Assembly: GCA_947625095.1 (NCBI GenBank)
Contig: CANQMX010000005.1
Span: 16,145 to 80,144 of the forward strand
Source: an uncultured Clostridia bacterium
GTDB lineage: Bacteria > Bacillota > Clostridia > Christensenellales > Borkfalkiaceae
Direction of reading: 5' to 3'
Length of the DNA: 64,000 nucleotides
Position 1 is the first letter of the stretch; every line of letters begins with the position of its first letter. Of this stretch, positions 1 through 6,972 are shown piece by piece. A program made the translations under genes and the position numbers. The notes beneath the pieces were generated by a model. It was given only the letters and a program-made list of their open reading frames with translations, made no database searches and was not told the DNA's origin.

Positions 1-265
1 TTGTCGTAAGTTTCGTGAAAAGCGTGTCCCACGGAATCTTATCCGCGACGACTTTAATCTGCTTCTCCTCGTACTCGCGGTTGAAGTTTTCGACGATGCG
101 ATCCATCGTTTCGCCGTCCGTACCCGTAAACCCGTTCCAGAACCGGAGAACGATAAACCCCGTTTCATCCTCAACCGGGTCGCCCACGCTGCCACACCCA
201 AAAAACGCGGTGAGCGAAAGAAGTCCGCACAGCAATAACCCCATCCATTTGAAAAATTTTTTCAT
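1..265 (-). CDS. Sugar ABC transporter substrate-binding lipoprotein, N-terminal part (runs off window)
   Basis: This is the first 88 codons of a secreted solute-binding lipoprotein; the rest lies beyond the left edge. The product starts MKKFFKWMGLLLCGLL and has a lipoprotein signal peptide ending in the lipobox AFFGC, so the cysteine near residue 23 should be lipidated and anchor the protein outside the membrane. The mature start contains FWNGFTGTDGETM followed by VENFNREYEEK, the opening typical of family 1 extracellular sugar-binding proteins that feed ABC importers. The ATG at 265 is preceded by a strong AGGAGGT site at 271-277. The next gene upstream on the same strand is xylulokinase, which fits pentose uptake and use, but the sugar is not readable here. 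Confidence 0.8.
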   Translation of the reverse strand, partial: MKKFFKWMGLLLCGLLSLTAFFGCGSVGDPVEDETGFIVLRFWNGFTGTDGETMDRIVENFNREYEEKQIKVVADKIPWDTLFTKLTT

Positions 266-392
266 AACTGACCTCCTGATATCTTTCTTCATCCGTGAAA
301 CGAGCGTTCACGAATTAAAACAGTTTTAGCGGAAGCAATCCGTTTTACGGAATTATCTATCCGGCGACAAACGCACTTTATACAAAACACCC

Positions 393-421
393 CGTATATA
401 GCAGGACGCGCTTCTTGACAA
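393..421 (-). promoter_or_regulatory. Candidate sigma-A promoter for the sugar-binding lipoprotein
   Basis: On the minus strand a TTGTCA -35 box (421-416) is separated by 17 bp from a TATACG -10 box (398-393), about 130 bp upstream of the lipoprotein start. The -10 match is modest. The spacing and the AT-rich gap after xylB make it plausible that the transporter has its own promoter. Confidence 0.4.
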
Positions 422-500
422 AAACAATCATTGCGATCTTAAATTTTTAGTGTTTTTTACCAATATTACGGAAATTATTACCCATAGGCCAACCCATGAC

Positions 501-1934
501 TTAATTTTTTAAGAGCCCTTTCAATGCGGGATAAAACTTGCGATATGTTTGATACCGCTCTTCATAGGCGTTCACAAGATCCGGCTCGGGATGTGCACAC
601 TCTTTCAGTGTGACAAGAGCGCGTGCCGCAGCGTTAACGTCTTCATATTCGCCGCAACAAACCATGGCAAGGATGGCCGCACCATAAGCGGAATTTTGTT
701 CCGTTTCCGAAGAAAAAATTTTTACGTTCAGAACATTTGCCAAAATGCGTTTCCATACGGCGCTTTTTGCCCCGCCGCCACAAACGGTGGCTTTTTGAAT
801 GGTTATGCCTTGTTCCCGGGCACACTCCACACAGTCACGGAGAGCAAACGCAACACCTTCGAGTACCGCGAGGCTCATCTCACTGCGAGTTGTATCGGCG
901 CACAAACCGAGAAACGCTCCCCGAGCATTCACATCGTTGTGAGGGCACCGTTCCCCCATGAGATAGGGCAGAAAGAACACTCCGTTTTTGCCGAGAACTG
1001 CGCCTTCGGTCGCACCGTCATAATCTTTTGTCCGCAAAATGCGTTCCAGCCACCACGCGTTGCAACTTGCGGCAGAGAGAATACAGCCCATAAGACACCA
1101 CTTTCCGTTGGCATGGCAAAAACTGTGCAGGGCGTTATTCTTGTCCATGGAAAACCTGTCGATCGCGATAAACACCGCACCGCTTGTACCGAGGGCAATG
1201 TTACAATCCCCCTCTTTCAGTATACCCGCCCCGACGGCAGATGCCGGATTGTCTCCTGCGCCCGCCGCCATGACCGCGTTGGGCAAACAGTTGACTTTCC
1301 CCGTCTTTTCGCAACTTTCAAAGAGTTTCGGGAGCCAATCTTCTTTGACCGAACAGATCTCGAGCATCTCCTTGCTCCATTGTCTGTGCCTGACGTCGAG
1401 GAAAAGCATACCGCTCGCATCGGAATAATCGGTGGAGAAAACGCCCGTAAGCTTATATGACAGATAATCCTTGGGAAGACAGATTTTTTTGATGCGAGCG
1501 AAATTTTCGGGCTCATGCTCTTTTACCCAAAGAATTTTCGGGGCGGTAAAACCCGCAAAAGCAATATTCGCAGTAAACCCGGCAAGTTTTTCCCTTCCAA
1601 TTGTCTCGTTGAGAAAATCTGTTTCCTTTTTCGCTCGCCCATCATTCCAAAGGATGGCAGGGCGGATGACCTCATCATGTTCATCAAGCAAAACAAGCCC
1701 GTGCATCTGCCCGCTGACGGAAATACCAGCAATCTGTTTTTTAACTCCGTTGGTAAGTTTCGCAAGAACTGCGTGTGTAGCGTTCAGCCAATCAGCCGGA
1801 TCTTGCTCGCTCCAACCGCTCTTCGGATACAGCATCTGATAGCCCGCGTGAGCCTCTCTTAAAATCTTTCCATCTGAGGAAACAAGCAACCCTTTGAGAC
1901 TGCTTGTCCCTAAATCAAGCCCTATGTAATACAT
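501..1934 (-). CDS. xylB: Xylulokinase (FGGY family)
   Basis: Phosphorylates D-xylulose with ATP to xylulose 5-phosphate, feeding the pentose phosphate pathway in the cytoplasm. The protein is 477 aa, normal for XylB. It has the N-terminal phosphate loop YIGLDLGTSS, the substrate loop SGQMHG near residue 76, and the catalytic aspartate in AGAGDNPA (about D228). The ALGTSGAVF loop that follows is the ATP-side motif of FGGY kinases. I start it at the ATG at 1934 because the alternative TTG at 1946 lies inside the ribosome binding site GAGGAG (1944-1939). It is followed on the same strand by a sugar-binding lipoprotein gene. Base composition is clearly AT-richer than the genes from 2.5 kb onward, which with the nearby IS remnant hints at acquisition. 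Confidence 0.9.
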   Translation of the reverse strand: MYYIGLDLGTSSLKGLLVSSDGKILREAHAGYQMLYPKSGWSEQDPADWLNATHAVLAKLTNGVKKQIAGISVSGQMHGLVLLDEHDEVIRPAILWNDGRAKKETDFLNETIGREKLAGFTANIAFAGFTAPKILWVKEHEPENFARIKKICLPKDYLSYKLTGVFSTDYSDASGMLFLDVRHRQWSKEMLEICSVKEDWLPKLFESCEKTGKVNCLPNAVMAAGAGDNPASAVGAGILKEGDCNIALGTSGAVFIAIDRFSMDKNNALHSFCHANGKWCLMGCILSAASCNAWWLERILRTKDYDGATEGAVLGKNGVFFLPYLMGERCPHNDVNARGAFLGLCADTTRSEMSLAVLEGVAFALRDCVECAREQGITIQKATVCGGGAKSAVWKRILANVLNVKIFSSETEQNSAYGAAILAMVCCGEYEDVNAAARALVTLKECAHPEPDLVNAYEERYQTYRKFYPALKGLLKN

Positions 1935-2316
1935 CGCGCTCCTCAAAGTAAATCAATAAATCGTTATATTTTTTCATATTTTTGAACAAATGTTATTTTC
2001 AAAGTCATTTTATCACAATTTTATTTATCATACACAACAGAAAATAGGAGATTACATCTTATTTGATTCCGCTAAATCCGAATCAAAGATGTATTGATTC
2101 GGAAACTTCACAAATAACATACAAACCGGAATGGTTATAAAATTTGTCTGTCATTAAAATTGTTGGTAATGGACGGCTTGTGAAAATAAAAAACTCCTTA
2201 CATTCGGAGGAGTACACAATCAAATTGCTCCTCGCGCATCTCCGCTTTTCTCGTCCATGCCCGTACAAGGCATTATAACAAGAAAAGAAAAACATATAAA
2301 TTATCTTTTAGACGGC
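1935..2316. other. AT-rich gap upstream of xylB
   Basis: No gene is supported here. The stretch is very AT-rich compared with the rest of the window. It holds a 9-bp perfect inverted repeat, TCCGAATCA (2077-2085) and TGATTCGGA (2095-2103), which could be an operator or small hairpin upstream of xylB. I could not find a convincing -35/-10 pair for xylB; the minus-strand sequence is too rich in A/T to choose one. Confidence 0.5.
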
Positions 2317-2480
2317 TATATGGAAAACAATAAGAATATACCTTCACGCTGTTTCGTGAGATATATCAACTGCTACAATTACAAGAGGATATCTCAAACA
2401 AATGGAATGAGCCCGATTCAACACCGGACTCATTTTCAAATGCTCAATTAAATTTTTGTCCAACCTTTGAGGTGACCTCA
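2317..2480 (+). mobile_element. Remnant of an IS3-family (IS150-like) insertion sequence, right end
   Basis: In one plus-strand frame the segment ending at 2451 encodes YINCYNYKRI followed by GMSPIQHRTHF. This resembles the C-terminus of IS3-family OrfB transposases (YI-YYN--RI------SP--YRT). The frame has no recognisable catalytic core upstream, so only the last 40-45 codons remain. Six bases after the stop lies TGTCCAACCTTTGAGGTGACCTCA in two parts (2457-2480), which looks like the terminal inverted repeat of IS150-group elements. No matching left end was found between here and xylB, so the element is dead. The 3' end of the yitT-type gene lies only 17 bp away, so this junction marks where the AT-rich block meets the GC-rich chromosome. 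Confidence 0.6.
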
Positions 2481-2497
2481 TTCATGCCGCAGGCGGA

Positions 2498-3595
2498 TTA
2501 TTGTTCTTGGGGATTCTTTTTCGTCTCCTCCGCGGGCGAGACGGACGGTTGCGGCGCGGGCGCAGACGGTTGCGGCGCAGGCGAAGCGGGCGGTTGAGAG
2601 ACGGGCGGGGGCGGGGTCGGGGGCAGGTGCGGGTTCGCCCTGTCCTGCGGCATCAAAAAGTCGACGCCGTCGGAGTGAAAACCCCTGCCGCGGACTTCGG
2701 ACACCGTGCTGATCGTCAGAAATGCCTCGGGGTCGATGCGCTGCACCTCCGCCTTGAGCGTGACAAGCTCGCGGTGCGATACGATGGTGAGGAGCATATA
2801 GCAATCCTCCTTCAAGTACCCCGTCTGCCCGTACAGTACGGTGACGCCGCGGTGTACCTTTGTCAAGATCATATCGCGGATCTCCTGATATTTGGTGCTG
2901 ATGATCTTGACCTGCGTGCGCTTCATGCCGATGGGCGCGACCTTTTCCACCACCATCGACGACAACAGCACGATGATGACGCCGTAGAGGGCGTTTTCAA
3001 AGGGGCGGATGACGATCATCTGCATGGCGACGATGGCCATATCGATGACCCAAAGCGAGACGGAGACCGGCCAGTTGAAATACTTTTGGAAGATGAGCGG
3101 CGGAATATCCGTGCCGCCCGTCGACGCCCCCACGCGCACCACGATGCCGACGCCAAGCCCGAATACCATCCCACCCAATATCGCCGCGAGAAGGAGATTG
3201 TCGCTGCAGAGCGCGCCGCCGAGGGAGCTTTCGAGCGCTGCCTCCGCAAGGTTGAACACCGCCAAAAATGTGGGGTACAGCACCGTGCCCGCAAGCACCG
3301 ACGCCGCGAACGTCTTACCGAGCAGCACCGTGCCGAGAATAAACAGCGCGATGTTGCAGACATATACCGTGATGGAGGAAGCCCACTCCTTCCACGCGAC
3401 CGCATCGGGAATGAGATTGCGCACAAAGATGCCGAGACCCGTCGTCCCGCCCATGGACAGGTTGTTGGGTATGATGAAAAACGCCGACGCGCCCGCGGCA
3501 AGCATATTGCCGAGCACGATAATGACGGCATACAGTAAAAATTTGGTGACTTGACGGCGCGTGGGCTTTTGCGGCTTGCGGAGCTTGATCTTCAT
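2498..3595 (-). CDS. YitT-family membrane protein with DUF2179 domain and proline-rich tail
   Basis: Integral membrane protein of the YitT/DUF161 family; the transported substrate is unknown. Hydrophobic segments run from about residue 20 to 220 (for example FLLYAVIIVLGNMLAAG and the loop SMGGTTGLGIF). A soluble DUF2179-type domain follows (KIISTKYQEIRDMIL through AFLTISTVSEVRGRGF). The last 45 residues are an unusual Pro/Ala/Gln-rich tail ending KKNPQEQ, which makes this 365-aa protein longer than the usual 280-290 aa. I choose the ATG at 3595 because the upstream ATG at 3622 falls inside the -10 box. A GAGGGG site precedes 3595. The gene is monocistronic. Confidence 0.85.
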   Translation of the reverse strand: MKIKLRKPQKPTRRQVTKFLLYAVIIVLGNMLAAGASAFFIIPNNLSMGGTTGLGIFVRNLIPDAVAWKEWASSITVYVCNIALFILGTVLLGKTFAASVLAGTVLYPTFLAVFNLAEAALESSLGGALCSDNLLLAAILGGMVFGLGVGIVVRVGASTGGTDIPPLIFQKYFNWPVSVSLWVIDMAIVAMQMIVIRPFENALYGVIIVLLSSMVVEKVAPIGMKRTQVKIISTKYQEIRDMILTKVHRGVTVLYGQTGYLKEDCYMLLTIVSHRELVTLKAEVQRIDPEAFLTISTVSEVRGRGFHSDGVDFLMPQDRANPHLPPTPPPPVSQPPASPAPQPSAPAPQPSVSPAEETKKNPQEQ

Positions 3596-3622
3596 GTCTT
3601 CCCCTCGTTTTCTACGCCGCAT

Positions 3623-3651
3623 ATTATAACACCGCGCCGACGCTTTGGCAA
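3623..3651 (-). promoter_or_regulatory. Sigma-A promoter of the yitT-type gene
   Basis: Minus strand: TTGCCA (3651-3646), 17-bp spacer, perfect TATAAT (3628-3623). The predicted start point near 3616 leaves a leader of about 20 nt with the GAGGGG site, and rules out translation from the ATG at 3622. Confidence 0.75.
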
Positions 3652-3953
3652 GCGGAAATAGGAAAGTTTACGGGGGAATTTGCGGTACGGACTGCGTTAG
3701 GGGAAGATACACTCGTTGCCGCCCGCCGCGCAGAGCGCGGCGGGCGGCAACTCGGTATGAAGGGTGCGCGCGGGGCGGTATGAGGAAGAGTGCGGGACGG
3801 TATGAGGAAGAGGAGGTTTCGGGTAGGGAGATGAGGCGGCGCCGCTAATGCGGCGCCGCCCATTCCTATTTATAATATGCCCGCGGAAAATCAAAGCCGC
3901 AGGCCTGCCGTTTGCGGATAAGAACGCCGCAAATATCGCCGTGTGCGGGATGG
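3652..3953. repeat. Intergenic repeat, module A copy 1, plus a GC hairpin
   Basis: Positions 3700-3761 carry module A: the flank GGGGAAGATACACTC, a 17-bp perfect palindrome with a 3-nt loop (3715-3731 and 3735-3751), then the flank TCGGTATGA. The same flanks with different palindromes recur at 6.8, 25.9 and 48.1 kb. After it come two short repeats of GGGRCGGTATGAGGAAGAG. A separate 11-bp hairpin, GGCGGCGCCGC (3835-3845) with GCGGCGCCGCC (3850-3860), lies downstream of the Cys-rich gene on the minus strand. It lacks a clear T tract. No gene is supported here. Confidence 0.75.
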
Positions 3954-4238
3954 TCAGAAGCCGCAGATGTTGCAACTTGTGCTGAACGGCCCGAGCGCAT
4001 ACTGCTGGGCATAGTACACATCGAAACCGCAGCCGCAGCCATTGTTTCCGCCGTTGCAGCCGCAGCCGCCTTGGAACAGGTTATTCACCGCGTTTGCAAC
4101 GCCGTAGCCGTTATTGCAACCGCAGCCGTTGTTTCCGCCGTTGCAGCCGCAGCCGTTGTTGCGGGAATTGGGGCAGGCGAAAAGATTATCGAGCGCGGTG
4201 GCGATCCCGCAGAAAAAAGATTGGCAGCATTGACACAT
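3954..4238 (-). CDS. Small Cys/Gly/Asn-rich repeat protein, function unknown
   Basis: A 94-aa protein of unusual composition. It starts MCQCCQSFFCG and contains three copies of an NNGCGC/GGCGC block (CNGGNNGCGC, CNNGYG, GGCGCNGGNNGCGC), separated by the repeated phrase VANAVNNLFQ / ATALDNLFAC. It ends SCNICGF. With about 14 cysteines it could be a cross-linked structural protein or bind metal. Such compositions occur in clostridial spore-coat and surface proteins, but no family can be named. The start at 4238 is set by GGAGGT eight bases upstream (on the minus strand) and by its fit with the promoter-like site 4282-4309. The longer reading frame to 4340 has no ribosome binding site. There is no signal peptide. 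Confidence 0.6.
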   Translation of the reverse strand: MCQCCQSFFCGIATALDNLFACPNSRNNGCGCNGGNNGCGCNNGYGVANAVNNLFQGGCGCNGGNNGCGCGFDVYYAQQYALGPFSTSCNICGF

Positions 4239-4281
4239 TTGTTTGATACCTCCGTCGTAAAGTACGGTTTTGCCGTTACCA

Positions 4282-4309
4282 CATTTTATGCGGCGGACAC
4301 AAACTTTGT
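4282..4309 (-). promoter_or_regulatory. Possible sporulation-type (sigma-E/K-like) promoter for the Cys-rich gene
   Basis: No good sigma-A pair is seen upstream of 4238. The minus strand does have CATAAAATG (4290-4282) preceded, 17 bp upstream, by AC (4309-4308). This is the pattern AC-17-CATAnnnT used by mother-cell sigma factors. The predicted leader of about 37 nt contains the GGAGGT site. The pattern is short and degenerate, so this is only suggestive. Confidence 0.25.
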
Positions 4310-4325
4310 AGACGGAGGACCGAAA

Positions 4326-4352
4326 GCCGCCGCGAACCAAGTTCGCGGCGGC
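4326..4352 (+). repeat. Hairpin, left inverted copy flanking brnTA
   Basis: A perfect 12-bp stem GCCGCCGCGAAC / GTTCGCGGCGGC with loop CAA. A tract of six T residues follows at 4360-4365 on the plus side, so it could end plus-strand transcription arriving before brnT. The same 27-bp sequence occurs as its reverse complement at 4935-4961, so the toxin-antitoxin pair is framed by inverted repeats. Confidence 0.7.
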
Positions 4353-4376
4353 GTTGAATTTTTTGGTATAAAACCA

Positions 4377-4405
4377 TTGACAAATCCCTATCTTATAATT
4401 ATAAT
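4377..4405 (+). promoter_or_regulatory. Consensus sigma-A promoter of brnTA
   Basis: Perfect TTGACA (4377-4382), 17-bp spacer, perfect TATAAT (4400-4405). Only six bases separate the -10 box from the brnT ATG at 4412, so the predicted start point falls on the start codon. The region between has no SD site. In known BrnTA systems the BrnA antitoxin represses this promoter; the operator is not identifiable here beyond the AT-rich repeat TATAATTATAATATAAT. Confidence 0.85.
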
Positions 4406-4411
4406 ATAATT

Positions 4412-4699
4412 ATGGAAGAGATACGTTTTGAGTGGGACGAGAACAAGAACGAAATCAACAAGACAAAACACGGCGTCTCGTTTGAAGAGGCAAAAACGGT
4501 TTTCTACGATGAGAACGCGCTTGTTATAGATGACCCGGAACATTCTGCGGGGGAAGAGCGGTTTATTATTTTGGGAATGAGCAGGCGGGCAAATCTTTTG
4601 ATCGTTTGCCACTGCTATCGGGAAGCGGACAGTGTGATACGCATCATCTCTGCCCGCAAAGCCACGAAAAATGAAACAAATGCTTATTCAAGGAGGTAA
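4412..4699 (+). CDS. brnT: BrnT-family toxin (ribonuclease, DUF497)
   Basis: A 95-aa type II toxin. It begins with the family hallmark RFEWDENKNEINKTKHGVSF and continues FEEAKTVFYDENAL. It ends in the conserved RIISARKATKNE segment, whose Arg and Glu/Lys residues form the RelE-like RNase active site in characterised BrnT. The expected role is translation inhibition by mRNA cleavage when released from BrnA. The ATG directly follows a consensus promoter and has no SD site, so the message may be leaderless. That would keep toxin translation weak compared with the antitoxin, which has a strong SD site. brnA starts five bases after its stop. Confidence 0.9.
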   Translation: MEEIRFEWDENKNEINKTKHGVSFEEAKTVFYDENALVIDDPEHSAGEERFIILGMSRRANLLIVCHCYREADSVIRIISARKATKNETNAYSRR

Positions 4700-4703
4700 A
4701 ATT

Positions 4704-4913
4704 ATGAAAGAAGAGTACGATTTTTCCAACGCAAAAAAGAACCCCTATGCGGGAAGGCTCAAACGGCAAATTACCATCAATCTCGACGCGGACGCCGTGG
4801 AATACTTCAAATCGCTTGCCGAACAGCACGGCATCCCCTATCAGACCCTCATCAACCTCTACCTTTCCGATTGTGCCAAAAATAAGAAAGTGCCCTCTAT
4901 CACTTGGTCGTAA
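4704..4913 (+). CDS. brnA: BrnA-family antitoxin
   Basis: A 69-aa protein beginning MKEEYDFSNAKKNPYAGRL. A ribbon-helix-helix segment follows (RQITINLDADAVEYFKSLAE, then IPYQTLINLYLSDCAK), characteristic of BrnA. It binds and neutralises BrnT through the N-terminal part and represses the shared promoter through the ribbon-helix-helix fold. The start at 4704 is preceded by AAGGAGG with a 7-nt gap; the in-frame ATG at 4671 lies inside brnT and has no such site. A terminator hairpin follows at 4935. Confidence 0.9.
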   Translation: MKEEYDFSNAKKNPYAGRLKRQITINLDADAVEYFKSLAEQHGIPYQTLINLYLSDCAKNKKVPSITWS

Positions 4914-4934
4914 ACGGATAACGGAATTGGAAAC

Positions 4935-4966
4935 GCCGCCGCGAACTTGGTTCGCGGCGGCTGTAC
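4935..4966 (+). terminator. Rho-independent terminator of brnTA (right inverted copy)
   Basis: Stem GCCGCCGCGAAC (4935-4946) and GTTCGCGGCGGC (4950-4961), loop TTG. The tail TGTACGTTTTTGG begins directly after it. It is the exact reverse complement of 4326-4352 and lies 21 bp after the brnA stop. It may also serve the convergent rny gene, whose stop is 30 bp away. Confidence 0.75.
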
Positions 4967-4995
4967 GTTTTTGGGGTTATTTTGCGTATTCCGTG

Positions 4996-6612
4996 TTACT
5001 TCGCGTATTCCACGGTGCGGAATTCGCGGATGACGTTGACCTTGATCTGGCCGGGGTATTCGAGTTCGCTCTCGATCTTCTTGGCGATATCCTTGGCGAG
5101 GAAGATGGCCTTGGCGTCATCCACCTGCTCGGGCTTGACGATGACGCGCACCTCTCTGCCCGCCTGAATGGCGTAGCAGCGCTCGACCCCGCGGAAGCCC
5201 GCGCCGATCTCTTCGAGACGCTCCAGACGCTTGACGTAGCCTGCGCCCGTCTCCCTTCTCGCGCCCGGGCGCGCGCCCGAGATGCCGTCCGCCGCCTGCA
5301 CCAAGATGGCCTCGATGGTCTTCGGCTCGACGTCGCCGTGGTGCGCCATGATGGCGTTGACGATCATCGCGTTTTCCTTGTACTTCTTTGCGGCGTCCGC
5401 GCCGAGTTGCACGTGGGTGCCCTCCTGCTCGCGATCCACCGCCTTGCCGATGTCGTGCAGAAGCCCCGCGCGCTTGGCAAAATTCACATCCAGCCCCAAT
5501 TCCTGCGCCATGAGACCGGCGAGCTGCGCGACCTCGATGGAGTGGCGGTAGACGTTCTGCCCGTAACTTGTGCGGTATTTGAGACGGCCGATGAGTTTGA
5601 TGAGTTCGGGATGAAGCCCGAAGATGCCCACCTCGAACATGGCGTTTTCGCCCGCCGCCTTGATCTGCTGGTCGAGTTCCTTGGTGACCTTTTCCACCGT
5701 CTCCTCGATGCGGGCGGGGTGGATGCGGCCATCGGTGATGAGCCTTTCGAGGGTGATGCGGGCGATCTCCCGCCGCACGGGGTCGAAGCCCGACAGAATG
5801 ACGACTTCGGGCGTATCGTCGATGACGAGTTCGATCCCCGTTGCATTCTCGATGGCGCGGATGTTGCGCCCCTCTCTGCCGATGATACGCGCCTTCATAT
5901 CGTCGTTGGGCAGAGGCACGACGGAGACGGTGCTCTCCGAAGCGTGGTCGGCGGCGCAGCGCTGGATGGCGAGCGAGACGATATTTTTGGCGTTAATCTC
6001 CGCCTCCTCCTTCGCCTGCGCCTCCATGTTGCGCACTTCCACCGCACAATCGCGGCGCGTTTCATCCAAAATCTCCTCGGTGAGCTGCTTTTTCGCCTCC
6101 TCACGGGTGAGCTGGGCGACCCTTTCGAGTTCCGCCACCATGAGTTCGTGCTGGCGGGAGACCTGCTCCTGCACCTTTTGCACCTCTTCGAGTTTTTGGT
6201 TGACGTTTTGAAGGCGCGCATCCAGGGACTGCTCCTTGCGTGCAAGATCGCTCTCCTTCTTTTCGAGCAGGTCTTCCTGCCGGTTGAGACGGGATTCCAT
6301 GCGCTGCAATTCGGCGCGCTTCTCCTTCGTCTCCTGTTCAAATTCGTTTCTGCGTTTGAAATCCTGCTCCTTCGATTCTGCGATTGCTTCCCGCTTTAAT
6401 TGCTTGCACTCCGTCTCCGCATTTTTCAGCATCTCCTCGACGCGCTTTTGCGTTTCATCGAGTTTCTTTGCGGAACGTAGTTTGGAAATTTTTTTCAGAA
6501 CCAACCACGTCACGACGCCCGCTACCGCGGCGCCGACAACGAGGGCTACAACGATGAGCCCGACGGCAAGGCCGGTCTCCATCGCGAGGAGCAGGTTTGC
6601 AATGTTGTTCAT
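4996..6612 (-). CDS. rny: Ribonuclease Y
   Basis: Membrane-anchored endoribonuclease that starts bulk mRNA decay in Firmicutes. It has 538 aa, close to the usual 520. Order of parts: one transmembrane helix (about 14-39), a long charged coiled coil (45-215), a KH RNA-binding domain with the GREG loop at 245-248 ([17 protein letters not shown]), and an HD domain with H357 and the metal pair H386-D387 in [11 protein letters not shown]. The start is supported by GGAGG seven bases upstream and by the promoter at 6692-6720. In many Clostridia rny lies just after recA/cinA; here the glycosidase and nadE lie between. Confidence 0.97.
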   Translation of the reverse strand: MNNIANLLLAMETGLAVGLIVVALVVGAAVAGVVTWLVLKKISKLRSAKKLDETQKRVEEMLKNAETECKQLKREAIAESKEQDFKRRNEFEQETKEKRAELQRMESRLNRQEDLLEKKESDLARKEQSLDARLQNVNQKLEEVQKVQEQVSRQHELMVAELERVAQLTREEAKKQLTEEILDETRRDCAVEVRNMEAQAKEEAEINAKNIVSLAIQRCAADHASESTVSVVPLPNDDMKARIIGREGRNIRAIENATGIELVIDDTPEVVILSGFDPVRREIARITLERLITDGRIHPARIEETVEKVTKELDQQIKAAGENAMFEVGIFGLHPELIKLIGRLKYRTSYGQNVYRHSIEVAQLAGLMAQELGLDVNFAKRAGLLHDIGKAVDREQEGTHVQLGADAAKKYKENAMIVNAIMAHHGDVEPKTIEAILVQAADGISGARPGARRETGAGYVKRLERLEEIGAGFRGVERCYAIQAGREVRVIVKPEQVDDAKAIFLAKDIAKKIESELEYPGQIKVNVIREFRTVEYAK

Positions 6613-6691
6613 ACAAACCTCCTCATAAATTGAATTTCGGCATTTATCCTTTCACTGCCCGCGTGGGCAGGATTCGGCATTATCCAAGTGT

Positions 6692-6720
6692 ATTATACAT
6701 GATTTGGGGCGCAATGTCAA
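6692..6720 (-). promoter_or_regulatory. Consensus sigma-A promoter of rny
   Basis: Minus strand: TTGACA (6720-6715), 17-bp spacer, TATAAT (6697-6692), both perfect. The leader of about 70 nt includes a small hairpin, CTGCCC / GGGCAG (6656-6671). Confidence 0.88.
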
Positions 6721-6939
6721 ACGCTTGACGATAGGGTTGGAAAATTTCCCGAAGAATTTTGCGAACTTTGTTTGTGGGAAGATACGCTCACGCGCCGCCG
6801 CGGCAAATGCCGCGGCGGCGCGTTCGGTATGAGGGATGCCCCCGGATGAGGGAACCCCACTCCGTACGAGGGACACCCCTATTGCCCCTGCGGGACACTT
6901 CCCCCTCGAGGGGGAAGCAAGGGAAGGGAGCGGCAAGCG
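6721..6939. repeat. Intergenic repeats: module A copy 2 and a shared CCCCC/GGGGG hairpin segment
   Basis: Module A copy 2 covers 6776-6834: GGGAAGATACGCTC, a 16-bp perfect palindrome with 2-nt loop (6790-6805, 6808-6823), then TCGGTATGAGG. Next comes a second segment (about 6868-6925) with GGGACACCCCTATTGCCCC, then the hairpin CTTCCCCC-TCGA-GGGGGAAG (6898-6917), then GCAAGGG. This second segment reappears in reverse complement at about 61560-61615. No gene is supported in the gap. Confidence 0.75.
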
Positions 6940-6963
6940 AAAAGCGGGGCGAACCCCGCTTTT
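6940..6963 (-). terminator. Terminator of the nadE-bgl unit
   Basis: A 10-bp perfect stem AAAAGCGGGG / CCCCGCTTTT with loop CGAA on the plus strand (TTCG on the transcript). It lies ten bases after the glycosidase stop. The T residues form the end of the stem, so it is a compact but convincing intrinsic terminator. Confidence 0.65.
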
Positions 6964-6972
6964 CAAAATATT

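Noticed and set aside
415..444. Rightward promoter TTGACA with TTAAAT between the lipoprotein gene and xylB
   Set aside because: No rightward gene follows; transcription would be antisense to xylB, and the -10 box is poor.
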